Source: Acidobacteriota bacterium (GTDB lineage Bacteria > Acidobacteriota > Holophagae > Thermotomaculales > Thermotomaculaceae). Taken from it: a DNA stretch of 38,467 nucleotides. The stretch's first letter is position 1. Each line of letters begins with the position of its first letter. Under the pieces are notes generated by a model. The model was not told the origin of the DNA, ran no database searches, and saw only the letters and a list, made by a program, of their open reading frames with translations. The position numbers were made by a program, and so were the translations under genes. Positions 7,300-16,155 of this stretch are shown here, piece after piece. The DNA lies in NCBI GenBank assembly GCA_013152385.1, contig JAADGL010000009.1, positions 1 through 38,467 of the forward strand, written 5' to 3'.

Positions 7300-8647
7300 A
7301 CTGGCAAAATGGAGCGGCAGATCCCCGGAAAACTTTCATGACTGTGAAATTTCCGGTTTTTGTGCCGACAGTCGGATAATTAAACCCGGTGAGGCCTTTG
7401 TTGCAATCCGAACTGCCAGGGCGGATGGGAATCGTTTCCTTTCGGATGCTGAAGGCAAAGGCGCAGTTGCATTTATTGCCTCCGCTTGTCCGGAGGAGAG
7501 GGCGGAGAGGTACAACAACCTTTTTCTTGTTAAGGATCCGGTTCATTTCCTTGGAGATGCGGCAGGAAGGCTTTTGATTGCCAGGGTGGAAACCCGGGTT
7601 GCAGTCACCGGAAGCGCAGGGAAAACCACCACAAAAGAATTGATTGCCAGGCTTTTGTCTGTTTCCGGGGAAACACTGGCGACAAAAGGAAATTATAACA
7701 ATACAATCGGTTTGCCGATGACGGTTCTGGAGCAGCTGGATCATCCGGTTATCTTTTTTGTCACGGAGATGGGAATGAGTTATCCGGGGGAAATCAGGCG
7801 TCTGGTCCAGATTGTTCGGCCCGATATCCGGGTATGGCTCAATGTACTTACCGCCCATATCGGAAATTTCCGGGGGATTGAGGAACTGAGGGATGCCAAA
7901 GCGGAAATTCTGTCCCGGCGCGGGGCGGAGGACATAATCATTTACAATCATGATGATTTACTGGTTAAATCGAGGGTGGAGCAGGAGGTGGGGCTGAAGT
8001 ATAGTTTCGGGGCAGGTATGGGAGCGGATTTCCGCATTGTTTCTTCCCGTGTGCTGAGCCTTGAATCCGCGGTTCTTGACGTGGAGTATGAGGGGCGCCT
8101 GCACCGTTTCCATCACCGTCTGCCGGGGCTGCATAACAGTTACAACATCGCTGCCGCAGTGCTGACCGCGTTGTCGGCCGGTGTGTCGCTGGAAGCCGTA
8201 CAGCAGGTGTTGCAGGACTTCCGTCCGGTTCGCCATCGGGGCAGGGTAATTCAGGCAGGGCCGGTTTCGATCTATGATGATTGCTACAATTCGAATCCGG
8301 CTGCCGTGAAACAGGTGCTGTCCATGTTTCGGGAGGTAGAACTTCCGGGGAGAAAGATTGTGGTGCTGGGAGATATGCTGGAACTTGGCGATTTCTCTGA
8401 AATGCGGCATCGGGAAATCGGTTTGATGTCTGCCGGCCTGAAGTTTGACGAAGTCGTGTTTTTCGGAAATAAAATGCGGGACGCTTTTGAAAGTTGTACG
8501 GCAACGTGCAGCTGGTTTGAAGATAACCGGGCTGCTGCGGAATATCTCAAAAAAAATGTGGTGCCGGGGGATGTGGTGTTGATAAAAGCATCCCGGGGTA
8601 TGCATGGCGAAGTAATTATTGAGCAGTTGAGGGAGCAGTTTGAATAA
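7286..8647 (+). CDS. murF: UDP-MurNAc-pentapeptide synthetase MurF
   Basis: 453 residues. It adds D-Ala-D-Ala to the UDP-MurNAc tripeptide. The P-loop VTGSAGKTTTKE (K113) and GNYNNTIGLP are diagnostic for MurF. EMGMSYPGEI and DDCYNSNP are further family motifs. The GTG start at 7286 is preceded by AAGGAGG at 7273-7279 with a 6-nt gap, which fixes it. In most clusters mraY follows murF; here the murF stop overlaps the next gene murD, so no mraY or remnant of it can lie between them. Confidence 0.95.
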   Translation: MRVSELAKWSGRSPENFHDCEISGFCADSRIIKPGEAFVAIRTARADGNRFLSDAEGKGAVAFIASACPEERAERYNNLFLVKDPVHFLGDAAGRLLIARVETRVAVTGSAGKTTTKELIARLLSVSGETLATKGNYNNTIGLPMTVLEQLDHPVIFFVTEMGMSYPGEIRRLVQIVRPDIRVWLNVLTAHIGNFRGIEELRDAKAEILSRRGAEDIIIYNHDDLLVKSRVEQEVGLKYSFGAGMGADFRIVSSRVLSLESAVLDVEYEGRLHRFHHRLPGLHNSYNIAAAVLTALSAGVSLEAVQQVLQDFRPVRHRGRVIQAGPVSIYDDCYNSNPAAVKQVLSMFREVELPGRKIVVLGDMLELGDFSEMRHREIGLMSAGLKFDEVVFFGNKMRDAFESCTATCSWFEDNRAAAEYLKKNVVPGDVVLIKASRGMHGEVIIEQLREQFE

Positions 8648-9983
8648 AATGGAAAAGATTCTGGTTGCGGGAATGGGCAAAAGCGGTGAATGGGCGGTGC
8701 GGCTGGCATTGAAAAACGGGATTTCGTGCCTGTTGTACGATGATCGGGATCTTTCCCTTCCCGGAGCATTGCCGGATGACATTGCCTGCGGCAAAGACGT
8801 AAAAATTGTGAAAAAGGTGGATAAATTGCTGCTGGAAACCGTGGGGCTGGTGGTTATCAGCCCGGGATTTGCACCGTCTCATCCGGTACGCAGCATTTCG
8901 GAAGAAGCGGAATGCGGCCTGGTATCGGAAATTGAATTCGCGGCGGCTTATTGCAGCGGAAGAATTTTTGCCGTTACCGGATCCAACGGGAAAACAACAG
9001 TGACGGGGCTTACCGCGCACATCCTCAAATCTTCGGGGGCAATGGCGGTTCCCTGCGGAAATTTCGGGACAGCTTTCTCGCAGGCGGTGTTGGAATCCGG
9101 AGGTGAAGGTGACTTTGTTGTGGAACTTTCGTCGTTTCAGCTGGAACATGTGCAGCACTTCAAACCTGATTTTGCCGCACTTTTAAATCTGACGCCGGAT
9201 CATCTGGATCGGTATTCGGAAGCAGATGAATACTACCGGGCTAAGATGGCGTTGTTTCGGAATATGGATGCCGGGACCCCGGCATTCCTCAACCGGGATG
9301 ACCCGGTCACAGAATCATACAGCCGCTACTTTCCTCCCAATGTTAAATGGATCGGAAAAACACCGGATTCCACTGTCCGGGTGACATCAGATGCGCTTTA
9401 TTACGGGGGGGAGAAATTGATCGAACTGAAAGAAACCCGTCTTCGGGGCCGTCATAACCTCTACAATGCCGCATTTTCAGCCGGAATGGCCCTTTTTGCC
9501 GGGATTTCCGCAGACAGGGTCCGGGAGGGCATTCTTTCTTTTCAGCCGATACCGCACCGGCTGGAGTTTGTGAATGAAAAAAACGGGGTTCGATTTTATA
9601 ACGACTCCAAAGCAACCAACTTCGATTCGGTGGTAAAAGCGTTGGGGAGTTTTCCCTCCATCCGCTGGATTGCCGGCGGACGGTTCAAAGGCGGAGATTT
9701 TGACGAATTGTTTGAAGCGGGGAAAGGCCGGGTGAAAGCCGCGTATTTTATCGGGGAAAGTGCCCCGCTGTTTCAAAAGAAACTCGAAAACCGCTTTAAC
9801 TGCCGGATTTCCACAACCCTGGAGCAGGCGGTGGCGGAAGCATGGCGGGACGCAGTTTCCGGTGACGTTATCCTGCTTGCGCCGGGGTGTTCAAGCTATG
9901 ATCAGTTTAAGAATTTTGAGGTCCGGGGAGACCGGTTCCGGGAGATTGTCAATGAAATCGGGAATGAAGGAAATTGCAGCTGA
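8640..9983 (+). CDS. murD: UDP-MurNAc-L-alanine:D-glutamate ligase MurD
   Basis: 447 residues from the TTG at 8640. An ATG three codons later (8649) is a possible alternative. GAGGGAG at 8629-8635 is 4 nt from the TTG and 13 nt from the ATG, so the choice is open. MurD adds D-glutamate to UDP-MurNAc-L-Ala. Seen: Rossmann-like GMGKSG at the N-terminus, P-loop AVTGSNGKTTVTGL (K118), ELSSFQLE, LTPDHLDR and the C-terminal NDSKATN motif, all typical. It overlaps murF by 8 nt and ftsW by 32 nt. Confidence 0.94.
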   Translation: MNKMEKILVAGMGKSGEWAVRLALKNGISCLLYDDRDLSLPGALPDDIACGKDVKIVKKVDKLLLETVGLVVISPGFAPSHPVRSISEEAECGLVSEIEFAAAYCSGRIFAVTGSNGKTTVTGLTAHILKSSGAMAVPCGNFGTAFSQAVLESGGEGDFVVELSSFQLEHVQHFKPDFAALLNLTPDHLDRYSEADEYYRAKMALFRNMDAGTPAFLNRDDPVTESYSRYFPPNVKWIGKTPDSTVRVTSDALYYGGEKLIELKETRLRGRHNLYNAAFSAGMALFAGISADRVREGILSFQPIPHRLEFVNEKNGVRFYNDSKATNFDSVVKALGSFPSIRWIAGGRFKGGDFDELFEAGKGRVKAAYFIGESAPLFQKKLENRFNCRISTTLEQAVAEAWRDAVSGDVILLAPGCSSYDQFKNFEVRGDRFREIVNEIGNEGNCS

Positions 9984-11070
9984 AAAAAAAGGATTTATGA
10001 TCACAGTGGTAATGCTGGTGGTGTTCGGCATTGTGATCACCATGTCAGCTTCCATATCTGTCAAGATTCACAATGGCGTGGATATTACGACAAAAATCTT
10101 TGCCAATGTTGTTATTTCCATCCTGATAATGGCACTGGTGATGTGGAAAGCACCCATTGAGCGATGGAAGAATCAGGGAATGCTTTATCTCGCAGTGGCT
10201 GTTACATTGATCCTGCTGCTACTTCCGATTCTGTTGAATATCCGTATTAATGGGGCCTACCGCTGGATTTCACTTGGTATTTTCAGCCTGCAGCCGGCTG
10301 AACTGGCAAAGGTGGTGGTCGTTGCCTATTTGGCGTATATTTTTTCCACGATGAAACACCCCCGGCCTACCATGGATGAACTGATTCCCATTGGTGTAGT
10401 CACCGGGGTAATTGTGCTCTGTATTTTTCTGGAGCGGGATCTCGGAATTCCCCTCGTGATTGCCGTTACAGTATTGGCAATGCTTTTTGTTACCCGTACC
10501 AACCGTTTGGTTGTGGTGGGGCTTATGGTTTTGGGGCTTCTTATTTTTGCCGTCGCGGTGATGACGGCACAGCACCGGCGCAGCCGGGTAATTCAGTTCT
10601 GGGACAGGAAAACCGGGGTGACCGCCCTGTCATTTGATAAAATACCTGATGATCAGATTGGTGCCGCGCTGCTGGCGGTGAGTTCGGCGGGGTTAAAGGG
10701 CAAGGGGCTGGGGAACAGCGAAACAAAGTTCAGTTCTCTCACCGAAGCGCATAACGATTTTGTTTTTTCGCTGATTATTGAGGAGTTGGGGCTGGCTGGT
10801 TTTGCCATAGTTGCATTGCTCTTTACACTGTTCATGATTTTTGGCCTGCGGATGGCATTTACCGCCCAGGGCCGGTTTGAACACTACTTTCTTATCGGCA
10901 TGGTTTTCCTTACCGTCAGTCAGGCGGTGCTGCATATGATGGTAAACGTGGACATGCTGCCGGCGAAGGGATTCGGACTGCCGTTTATCAGTTACGGCGG
11001 GTCTTCCATGGTTTCTCACATGATGATGGTGGGTCTTGCGCTGACTGTAAAACTGAAAGGGGAAGAATAG
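9952..11070 (+). CDS. ftsW: Septal peptidoglycan polymerase FtsW
   Basis: 372 residues. SEDS-family glycosyltransferase that polymerises lipid II at the septum with FtsI. It is strongly hydrophobic with about ten membrane segments and has family motifs near NGAYRWISLG, QPAELAK, EAHNDFVFSLIIEELG and the C-terminal GFGLPFISYGGSSM. The ATG at 9952 lies within the murD 3' end and follows GGGAG by 7 nt; an internal ATG at 9964 is possible. A longer open frame back to 9760 is antisense-like overlap with murD and is ignored. murG, which usually follows ftsW, is absent. Confidence 0.95.
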   Translation: MKSGMKEIAAEKKGFMITVVMLVVFGIVITMSASISVKIHNGVDITTKIFANVVISILIMALVMWKAPIERWKNQGMLYLAVAVTLILLLLPILLNIRINGAYRWISLGIFSLQPAELAKVVVVAYLAYIFSTMKHPRPTMDELIPIGVVTGVIVLCIFLERDLGIPLVIAVTVLAMLFVTRTNRLVVVGLMVLGLLIFAVAVMTAQHRRSRVIQFWDRKTGVTALSFDKIPDDQIGAALLAVSSAGLKGKGLGNSETKFSSLTEAHNDFVFSLIIEELGLAGFAIVALLFTLFMIFGLRMAFTAQGRFEHYFLIGMVFLTVSQAVLHMMVNVDMLPAKGFGLPFISYGGSSMVSHMMMVGLALTVKLKGEE

Positions 11071-11072
11071 GG

Positions 11073-11183
11073 ATGATAGGATTGAGTTTAACTTTAAGTA
11101 AAGGCATAAAGCTGCGGAATTCTGTAATTTTTCCGGTATCCGGCTGTAACGGCTGTTCATTTCCCGGACCGGGGGGGGACTGA
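11073..11183 (+). CDS. Candidate 36-residue small protein
   Basis: An ATG two nucleotides after the ftsW stop opens 36 codons that end with TGA directly before the murC ATG, in the same frame as murC. AAGGGG at 11057-11062 sits 10 nt before it. The peptide starts MIGLSLTLSKGIKLRN and has two cysteines (CNGC) and a Pro/Gly-rich end. I do not recognise it, and it does not look like the start or end of MurG. A G8 run near its 3' end (11171-11178) also serves as the murC ribosome-binding region. It may be a leader peptide, a remnant or simply untranslated spacer. Confidence 0.3.
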   Translation: MIGLSLTLSKGIKLRNSVIFPVSGCNGCSFPGPGGD

Positions 11184-12560
11184 ATGTTCGGACGGTTTAA
11201 AACGATACATTTTGTCGGTATCGGCGGAACGGGAATGAGTGGAATTGCCGAAGTGCTTCACAACCTCGGTTTTAGCGTAACAGGTTCGGATTTGAATCAA
11301 AGTGACTATACAAAGCGGCTGGAATCCCTTGGAATCAAAATCAGTTATATCCATGATGCCGCAAATGTGGCGGATGCCGATGCGGTGGTGGTTTCCACCG
11401 CCATCAGGCGGGAAAACCCCGAATGGCAGGCAGCGGAGATCCGGAATATCCCGGTGATTCCCCGGGGTGAAATGCTGGCGGAGCTGATGCGGATGAAAGC
11501 GGGAATCGCGATTTCCGGTACCCACGGGAAAACCACTACAACTTCAATTGCCGCTTCGGTTCTTTCGCAGGGGGGGCTGGATCCCACCGTTATTATCGGA
11601 GGGATTTTTGCGGCCTATGGTTCCAATGCCAGGCTGGGCAGTTCCGAATACCTGGTGGCCGAAGCGGACGAATCGGACGGCTCGTTTCTGCGGTTGAGTC
11701 CCATTTACAGTATTATCACAAACATTGATGAAGACCATATGAACTATTACAAAACAATGGATAATCTGAAGGACAGTTTTGTTGAATTCGCTAACAAAGT
11801 GCCGTTTTTCGGAGCAACGATTGTCTGCCTTGAAGACAGCCGTATCAAGTCCATTATTCCGGACATCAGACGCAGGGTGATCAGTTACGGCTTTTCCGCA
11901 CATTGCGATTACCAGGGAGTGGATATCCGTGTTACTGGCAAAGGATATGAATTCGGGGTTCGGGAAAACGGAGAGAAGCTCGGGAACTTTATTCTGAAAG
12001 TACCGGGGCGCCACAATATTCTCAATACGCTTTCGGTTATTGCCCTTGCCAGAGAGATGGAGTTAAGTAAAGAAGATATTTACAAGGGGGTTGCGGCCTA
12101 TACGGGAACCAAACGCAGGTCCGAGACAGTGGGATGGTACCGGGGGTGCAGGGTAATTTCCGATTATGCCCACCACCCGGTTGAAATTGAAAAAACCCTG
12201 GGGGCGCTGCGGGAATTCTACCGTCCCGGGCGCATTATCTGTATCTTTCAACCCCACCGATACAGCCGGACAAAAAACCAGTTCGAAAATTTTCATTTTT
12301 CGTTTCATCAGTCGGATGTTCTGAATCTTCTGCCCATTTATCCGGCCGGGGAAACACCTATTGAAGGAATTTCCAGCGAAGCTCTGGTGAACGGGATTCG
12401 CAAGGCGGGCCACCGGGATGTCAACCTGATTGAAAACAGTGGGATGCTCCCGGAAACGTTACGGGGCATTGTTCGGGACGGAGATCTTGTGGTTTTTCTC
12501 GGGGCCGGTACAATTGACCTTCTGGCAAGACAGTTTGGGAAGGAGGAATGTGAAAAGTGA
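11184..12560 (+). CDS. murC: UDP-MurNAc:L-alanine ligase MurC
   Basis: 458 residues. First amino-acid ligase of peptidoglycan precursor synthesis, joining L-alanine to UDP-MurNAc. Seen: N-terminal VGIGGTGMSGIAEVL, the P-loop AISGTHGKTTTTS (K116), EADESDGSF, and C-terminal FQPHRYSRT, all characteristic of MurC. Length is normal and there is no MurB or Ddl fusion. A G-rich stretch ending 5 nt upstream is the ribosome-binding region. Its stop overlaps the ftsQ GTG (GTGA). Confidence 0.96.
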   Translation: MFGRFKTIHFVGIGGTGMSGIAEVLHNLGFSVTGSDLNQSDYTKRLESLGIKISYIHDAANVADADAVVVSTAIRRENPEWQAAEIRNIPVIPRGEMLAELMRMKAGIAISGTHGKTTTTSIAASVLSQGGLDPTVIIGGIFAAYGSNARLGSSEYLVAEADESDGSFLRLSPIYSIITNIDEDHMNYYKTMDNLKDSFVEFANKVPFFGATIVCLEDSRIKSIIPDIRRRVISYGFSAHCDYQGVDIRVTGKGYEFGVRENGEKLGNFILKVPGRHNILNTLSVIALAREMELSKEDIYKGVAAYTGTKRRSETVGWYRGCRVISDYAHHPVEIEKTLGALREFYRPGRIICIFQPHRYSRTKNQFENFHFSFHQSDVLNLLPIYPAGETPIEGISSEALVNGIRKAGHRDVNLIENSGMLPETLRGIVRDGDLVVFLGAGTIDLLARQFGKEECEK

Positions 12561-13330
12561 CCCGTAAAAGCCCTGCGACTATCCGGGTGAAAATGCGTTT
12601 TAACCGTTTTCTCAGAAAATATGGGGGGCGAATCGGCTTTTATTTTGCCGGGGTGGTAGTGCTTGTCATTTTAGCTGCCTGGATTTTCCCGCCGTTGAAA
12701 TACTATTTTACCGATATTTTCAAAGTACGGGAGTTTCGGATTCTGAACGTGTATTACAATAATCCTGCGGAATTGCAGCAGGCGCTGGCCCCCTTTCTCG
12801 GCCGTTCCTACTGGGACTTAGACAAGAAAGCCGTAAAAAAGACAGTGGAAGCGGTTCCCTGGGTGGATCATGCCAGTGTTCGGGCCCTTCCCGGCAGCCG
12901 GGTAACGGTAGTGGTTACGGAAAAACAACCGGTGGCGTTGTTTCGGACAAAAAAAGGGGACATCTGGATTGTGGATGGCAAAGGCAGCAGGATTGCCCCT
13001 TTTACTCCGGATTTTTCCTACCGAAATTTTCCTCTCATTGATTGTGACAGAAAGAAACTTCCCTTCGTTGTTCACAAACTTGAAAAGATGAAAACAGTGG
13101 ATAACGGCATTTTTTTCAATCGCTTATCTGAGCTTGTGGTATTGAAAAATAATGAAAAGTGGGAATGTTTTCTCCGGGATATTCCGTGGAAAATTTATGT
13201 AGACCCCTTTGGTTCCTTTAAAAATGTGAGACAATTTTTAAAGGTGGAGAAATTTATCAAATCACGGTATGATAATGTTGAATATATTGATTTATCATTT
13301 CGGCATGAAATTGTGGTAAAACCAGAATAA
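12557..13330 (+). CDS. ftsQ: Cell division protein FtsQ/DivIB
   Basis: 257 residues. It has a cytoplasmic arginine-rich N-terminus, one membrane helix at about residues 26-47, then a POTRA domain (FKVREFRILNVYYNN onward) and a beta domain with the EKQPVALFR motif typical of FtsQ. FtsQ bridges early and late divisome proteins with FtsL and FtsB. The GTG at 12557 overlaps the murC stop, with AGGAGG 10 nt upstream. Sequence similarity in this family is weak; topology plus position before ftsA and ftsZ make the call firm. Confidence 0.9.
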   Translation: MTRKSPATIRVKMRFNRFLRKYGGRIGFYFAGVVVLVILAAWIFPPLKYYFTDIFKVREFRILNVYYNNPAELQQALAPFLGRSYWDLDKKAVKKTVEAVPWVDHASVRALPGSRVTVVVTEKQPVALFRTKKGDIWIVDGKGSRIAPFTPDFSYRNFPLIDCDRKKLPFVVHKLEKMKTVDNGIFFNRLSELVVLKNNEKWECFLRDIPWKIYVDPFGSFKNVRQFLKVEKFIKSRYDNVEYIDLSFRHEIVVKPE

Positions 13331-13340
13331 GGAGTTGTGA

Positions 13341-14603
13341 ATGGCAGGCCGTAACACCATTGTGGCAGTAGATTTGGGATCCAGTGAAATCAAAGCATTG
13401 GTATGCGGGTTTGACGAAGATAATGCCAGAATAACCGTTCGGGGTTATCATAAGGGAGAATCCCTCTATATTGATGAAAAGGGCCGGATCACCGATGTCA
13501 ATTCCCTGGCACTCAGTCTCGGAACCGTCATTCACGAAGCCTGCAATATTGCCGGTGTTTCCAGCCCCTGTGTGGTCTGTGGATTGCCGATTACCGACAT
13601 CAATCAATACCACTCCACCGGCCCCATCTCCATTCCCCCTGAAAAAGGCGCCCCGGGCCAGGTAAAAAGAGAACACATCCGCCAGGCGATTGAAACCGCT
13701 CAGAATATCCGCTATCCCGGTGACCATGAAATCATTGACATCCTGGTGGAGGACTACATTATAGACAATAGCAAACGGGTGCAGAATCCCCTGGATATGC
13801 CGGGAAGCCGTCTTGACGTCAATCTGCTTATCTGTTCGGCGCCATCCTCCTCCATTATGGTAGTGCGGAAATGTATTGAAAAAGCAGGATTCTTCTGCGA
13901 AGACATCTTTCTGAATCCCATTGCTGCGGGAACAGTTGCGGTTTCCAGTTATGCCAGGGAAAAAGGTTGTGTCCACATTGATATGGGTGCTTCTCTGACT
14001 ACCTTTTCAGTGTATCAGAAAGGTTCCATCATTTATATGGGCTCGGTGCCGGAGGGTGGAAAGTTTGTAACCTCCGATTTACTGGCGGCTTATCGGGTTC
14101 CCAGCAGTTATAATACATTGAGTGCCGTGGACATGTTGAAAAAACGCTACAACAAATTGAAAATTGACAAAGCAAACGAGGAGATTGTTCTTCAAAGCGT
14201 CTCCGGACAGGCGGAAGCTTCACTGACACGGGAGCAGTTTGTTACCGTAATGGTGGACCGTCTTGATGAAATCTTCGAAGAGGTTGACAACGACATCAAA
14301 AAAAACAGGCTGTTGGAAGAGGTAGATGAGGTCATTCTCTCCGGTGGAACCGCACGTTTTGCCGGAATTACCGAGCTTTGTCGGAAACGATTTGGAAAAC
14401 CCGTCAGTGTTGCCACCCCCTGGGTTACCGGGGATGACATGATGGCGGAAATTAACGTACCTGAATTTGTGACCGCCTACGGGCTGGCAAATTATTATTA
14501 TCTTGGAGACGAACGATCCAAAGCTTTCCGTTCCTATGAAAACGAGGGCGGTACGCTGCGGAACGTTATCCGGGATATTTTTGGAAAATTCAAAAGGGGA
14601 TAA
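13341..14603 (+). CDS. ftsA: Cell division protein FtsA
   Basis: 420 residues. Actin-like ATPase that tethers FtsZ filaments to the membrane. N-terminal phosphate-binding motif VAVDLGSSEIKALV, an inserted SHS2/1C region, a second phosphate motif VHIDMGASLTTFSV and the adenosine motif VILSGGTARFAGI are present. The last residues (LRNVIRDIFGKFKRG) form the amphipathic membrane-targeting helix. AAGGAG precedes the ATG. The gene directly precedes ftsZ, two nucleotides apart. Confidence 0.96.
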   Translation: MAGRNTIVAVDLGSSEIKALVCGFDEDNARITVRGYHKGESLYIDEKGRITDVNSLALSLGTVIHEACNIAGVSSPCVVCGLPITDINQYHSTGPISIPPEKGAPGQVKREHIRQAIETAQNIRYPGDHEIIDILVEDYIIDNSKRVQNPLDMPGSRLDVNLLICSAPSSSIMVVRKCIEKAGFFCEDIFLNPIAAGTVAVSSYAREKGCVHIDMGASLTTFSVYQKGSIIYMGSVPEGGKFVTSDLLAAYRVPSSYNTLSAVDMLKKRYNKLKIDKANEEIVLQSVSGQAEASLTREQFVTVMVDRLDEIFEEVDNDIKKNRLLEEVDEVILSGGTARFAGITELCRKRFGKPVSVATPWVTGDDMMAEINVPEFVTAYGLANYYYLGDERSKAFRSYENEGGTLRNVIRDIFGKFKRG

Positions 14604-14605
14604 AA

Positions 14606-15922
14606 ATGTCAATTAGAGACAGCGCCATTCTGATTGAAGAAAACAAAATGGCACGGCCCATCATCAAAGTGTTTGGTGTGGGTGGTGCGGGATGCAATGC
14701 CGTTAATCGTATGATTGAGTCCAATCTTAAACACGTGGAATTTATCGCGGTCAATACGGACCTGCAGTCCCTGATCCATTCCCACGCTCCCATGAAAATT
14801 CAAATCGGAGAGCGTTTGACCGAAGGACTCGGAGCCGGTTCCGACCCCAAAATGGGGGAACGTTCCGCCATCGAAGATATGGACAAACTCCGCTCCGCCA
14901 TTGAGGGGGCACACATGGTATTTATCACAGCGGGCCTTGGCGGCGGAACAGGGACGGGCGCGGCCCCTGTTATCGCACGCATTGCCAGTGAAATGGGGAT
15001 TCTTACCGTGGCAATCGTTACCCAGCCTTTTGAATTTGAGAAAAATGTCCGTTTCCGCAATTTTGTTGAGGGCTACAGCCAGCTGATAGATCACGTGGAC
15101 TCCATGATCACCATTAAAAATGATAAAATCTTTGACATTCTGCCTGATGATACTCCGTGGAGGATGGCTTACGAAGAAATTGACACCATTTTGAAAAACG
15201 CGCTTCGGGGTATCGTAGATATCGTTTTTGTCACCGGTACCGAAAACGTTGATTTTGCCGACATGCGGACCATATTCGGTTACAAAGGCTTTGCGCTCAT
15301 GGGCTTGGGAGAGGCTGCCGGTGAAGACCGGGCCCGGGAAGCGCTGACTGCGGCTCTGCAATCTCCCCTGCTGGATAATTTTTCTCTTATGGAATCCCGG
15401 GGAGTTATTGTCAACGTTACCGCAGGTACCGGCGAACACCAGCTTACCGTAGGAGAAAACCGTTACCTTCTTCAAACTCTGAACAACGAACTGGGGGAAC
15501 ACGTCCACATGATTAAAGGCACGGTGGAAGAGGAAAGTATCGGGGATAAACTCCGGGTTACGCTTATTGCCACCGGGTTTGATTATGGAAAGATTCAGGG
15601 ACAGGGCCCCCTTGACATTAAACGTGCCCGGACCATGCGGGAGGCTTATCTGGAGAAACGGCCGTCCACCGGCGGAGTGCCTGAAATTACGTCCGACGAT
15701 TTGGAGCCTACAAAACAAATCGAAAGCAAACCGGTTGAAAACGTGTGCGGCGAACATCCCTGCTCGCAAATAGCTACGGAGCTTCTGCAGACGGATGAGT
15801 ACAAAGAGCTCCGCCGGAGTCCTTCCGTTGCCGGTATGGATTCCGGGGATATGGACAAGGTGAGGAAAATTCCCGCATTTCTCAGAAAAGCGATTCAAAC
15901 GGGAAATCTGAACAAAAAGTGA
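14606..15922 (+). CDS. ftsZ: Cell division GTPase FtsZ
   Basis: 438 residues. Tubulin homologue forming the Z ring. It contains the tubulin signature GGGTGTGAAPV, FGVGGAGCNAVNRM, and the T7 loop NVDFADMRTIF needed for GTP hydrolysis. A variable linker (about residues 345-420) ends in the conserved C-terminal peptide KIPAFLRKA, which binds FtsA. AAGGGGA lies 5 nt before the ATG; a 14-residue N-terminal extension precedes the conserved core. It is the last gene of the cluster and two overlapping inverted repeats follow its stop. Confidence 0.97.
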   Translation: MSIRDSAILIEENKMARPIIKVFGVGGAGCNAVNRMIESNLKHVEFIAVNTDLQSLIHSHAPMKIQIGERLTEGLGAGSDPKMGERSAIEDMDKLRSAIEGAHMVFITAGLGGGTGTGAAPVIARIASEMGILTVAIVTQPFEFEKNVRFRNFVEGYSQLIDHVDSMITIKNDKIFDILPDDTPWRMAYEEIDTILKNALRGIVDIVFVTGTENVDFADMRTIFGYKGFALMGLGEAAGEDRAREALTAALQSPLLDNFSLMESRGVIVNVTAGTGEHQLTVGENRYLLQTLNNELGEHVHMIKGTVEEESIGDKLRVTLIATGFDYGKIQGQGPLDIKRARTMREAYLEKRPSTGGVPEITSDDLEPTKQIESKPVENVCGEHPCSQIATELLQTDEYKELRRSPSVAGMDSGDMDKVRKIPAFLRKAIQTGNLNKK

Positions 15923-15928
15923 GCATTT

Positions 15929-15968
15929 GGCAGGGGCGGACACATTGTACATTCCCTGCCTGTACAAT
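15929..15968 (+). other. Two interleaved inverted repeats after ftsZ
   Basis: GGCAGGG (15929-15935) can pair with CCCTGCC (15954-15960), and ATTGTACA (15944-15951) with TGTACAAT (15961-15968). The pairs are interleaved, so they are mutually exclusive hairpins. Neither is followed by a T tract. It may end or process the dcw transcript, or TGTACAAT dyads may bind a protein. Confidence 0.45.
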
Positions 15969-16059
15969 AAAACAGAAAATCAGAATTGGGAATATTTTGT
16001 GGGCCGGTTTTCTTCACAATTTCGACCGCAACCTGAATTGTTTTCTTTTTTCCCAATTT

Positions 16060-16074
16060 GTTACAAATGGTTAC
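16060..16074 (+). promoter_or_regulatory. GTTAC-N5-GTTAC direct repeat
   Basis: Two GTTAC motifs spaced by 10 bp (16060-16064 and 16070-16074), the second overlapping the -35 box of the Spy-like gene. CpxR and other OmpR-family regulators bind 5-bp direct repeats with this period (CpxR: GTAAA-N5-GTAAA), and spy/cpxP are classic CpxR targets. The regulator here is inferred only from layout. Confidence 0.4.
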
Positions 16075-16099
16075 AAAGCTGAAACTCTCATGACATAAT
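16071..16099 (+). promoter_or_regulatory. Promoter of the Spy-like gene
   Basis: TTACAA (16071-16076), 17-nt spacer, CATAAT (16094-16099). A start near 16106 would give a leader of about 50 nt. It lies in the 233-nt gap after ftsZ, which otherwise holds the inverted repeats at 15929-15968 and AT-rich sequence. Confidence 0.5.
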
Positions 16100-16155
16100 C
16101 GGTTCGTATCTTATAAACGTAATCAAACGGCCACGTGGCCGACAGGGAGGAAAAG

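Noticed and set aside
14609-15967. 452-codon open frame on the minus strand across ftsZ
   Set aside because: It is a mirror of ftsZ codon usage with no ribosome-binding site and no recognisable protein; ftsZ on the plus strand is unmistakable.
15929-15968. H-type pseudoknot after ftsZ
   Set aside because: The two stems are interleaved but the third loop would have zero nucleotides, which cannot span a 7-bp stem, so alternative hairpins are more plausible.
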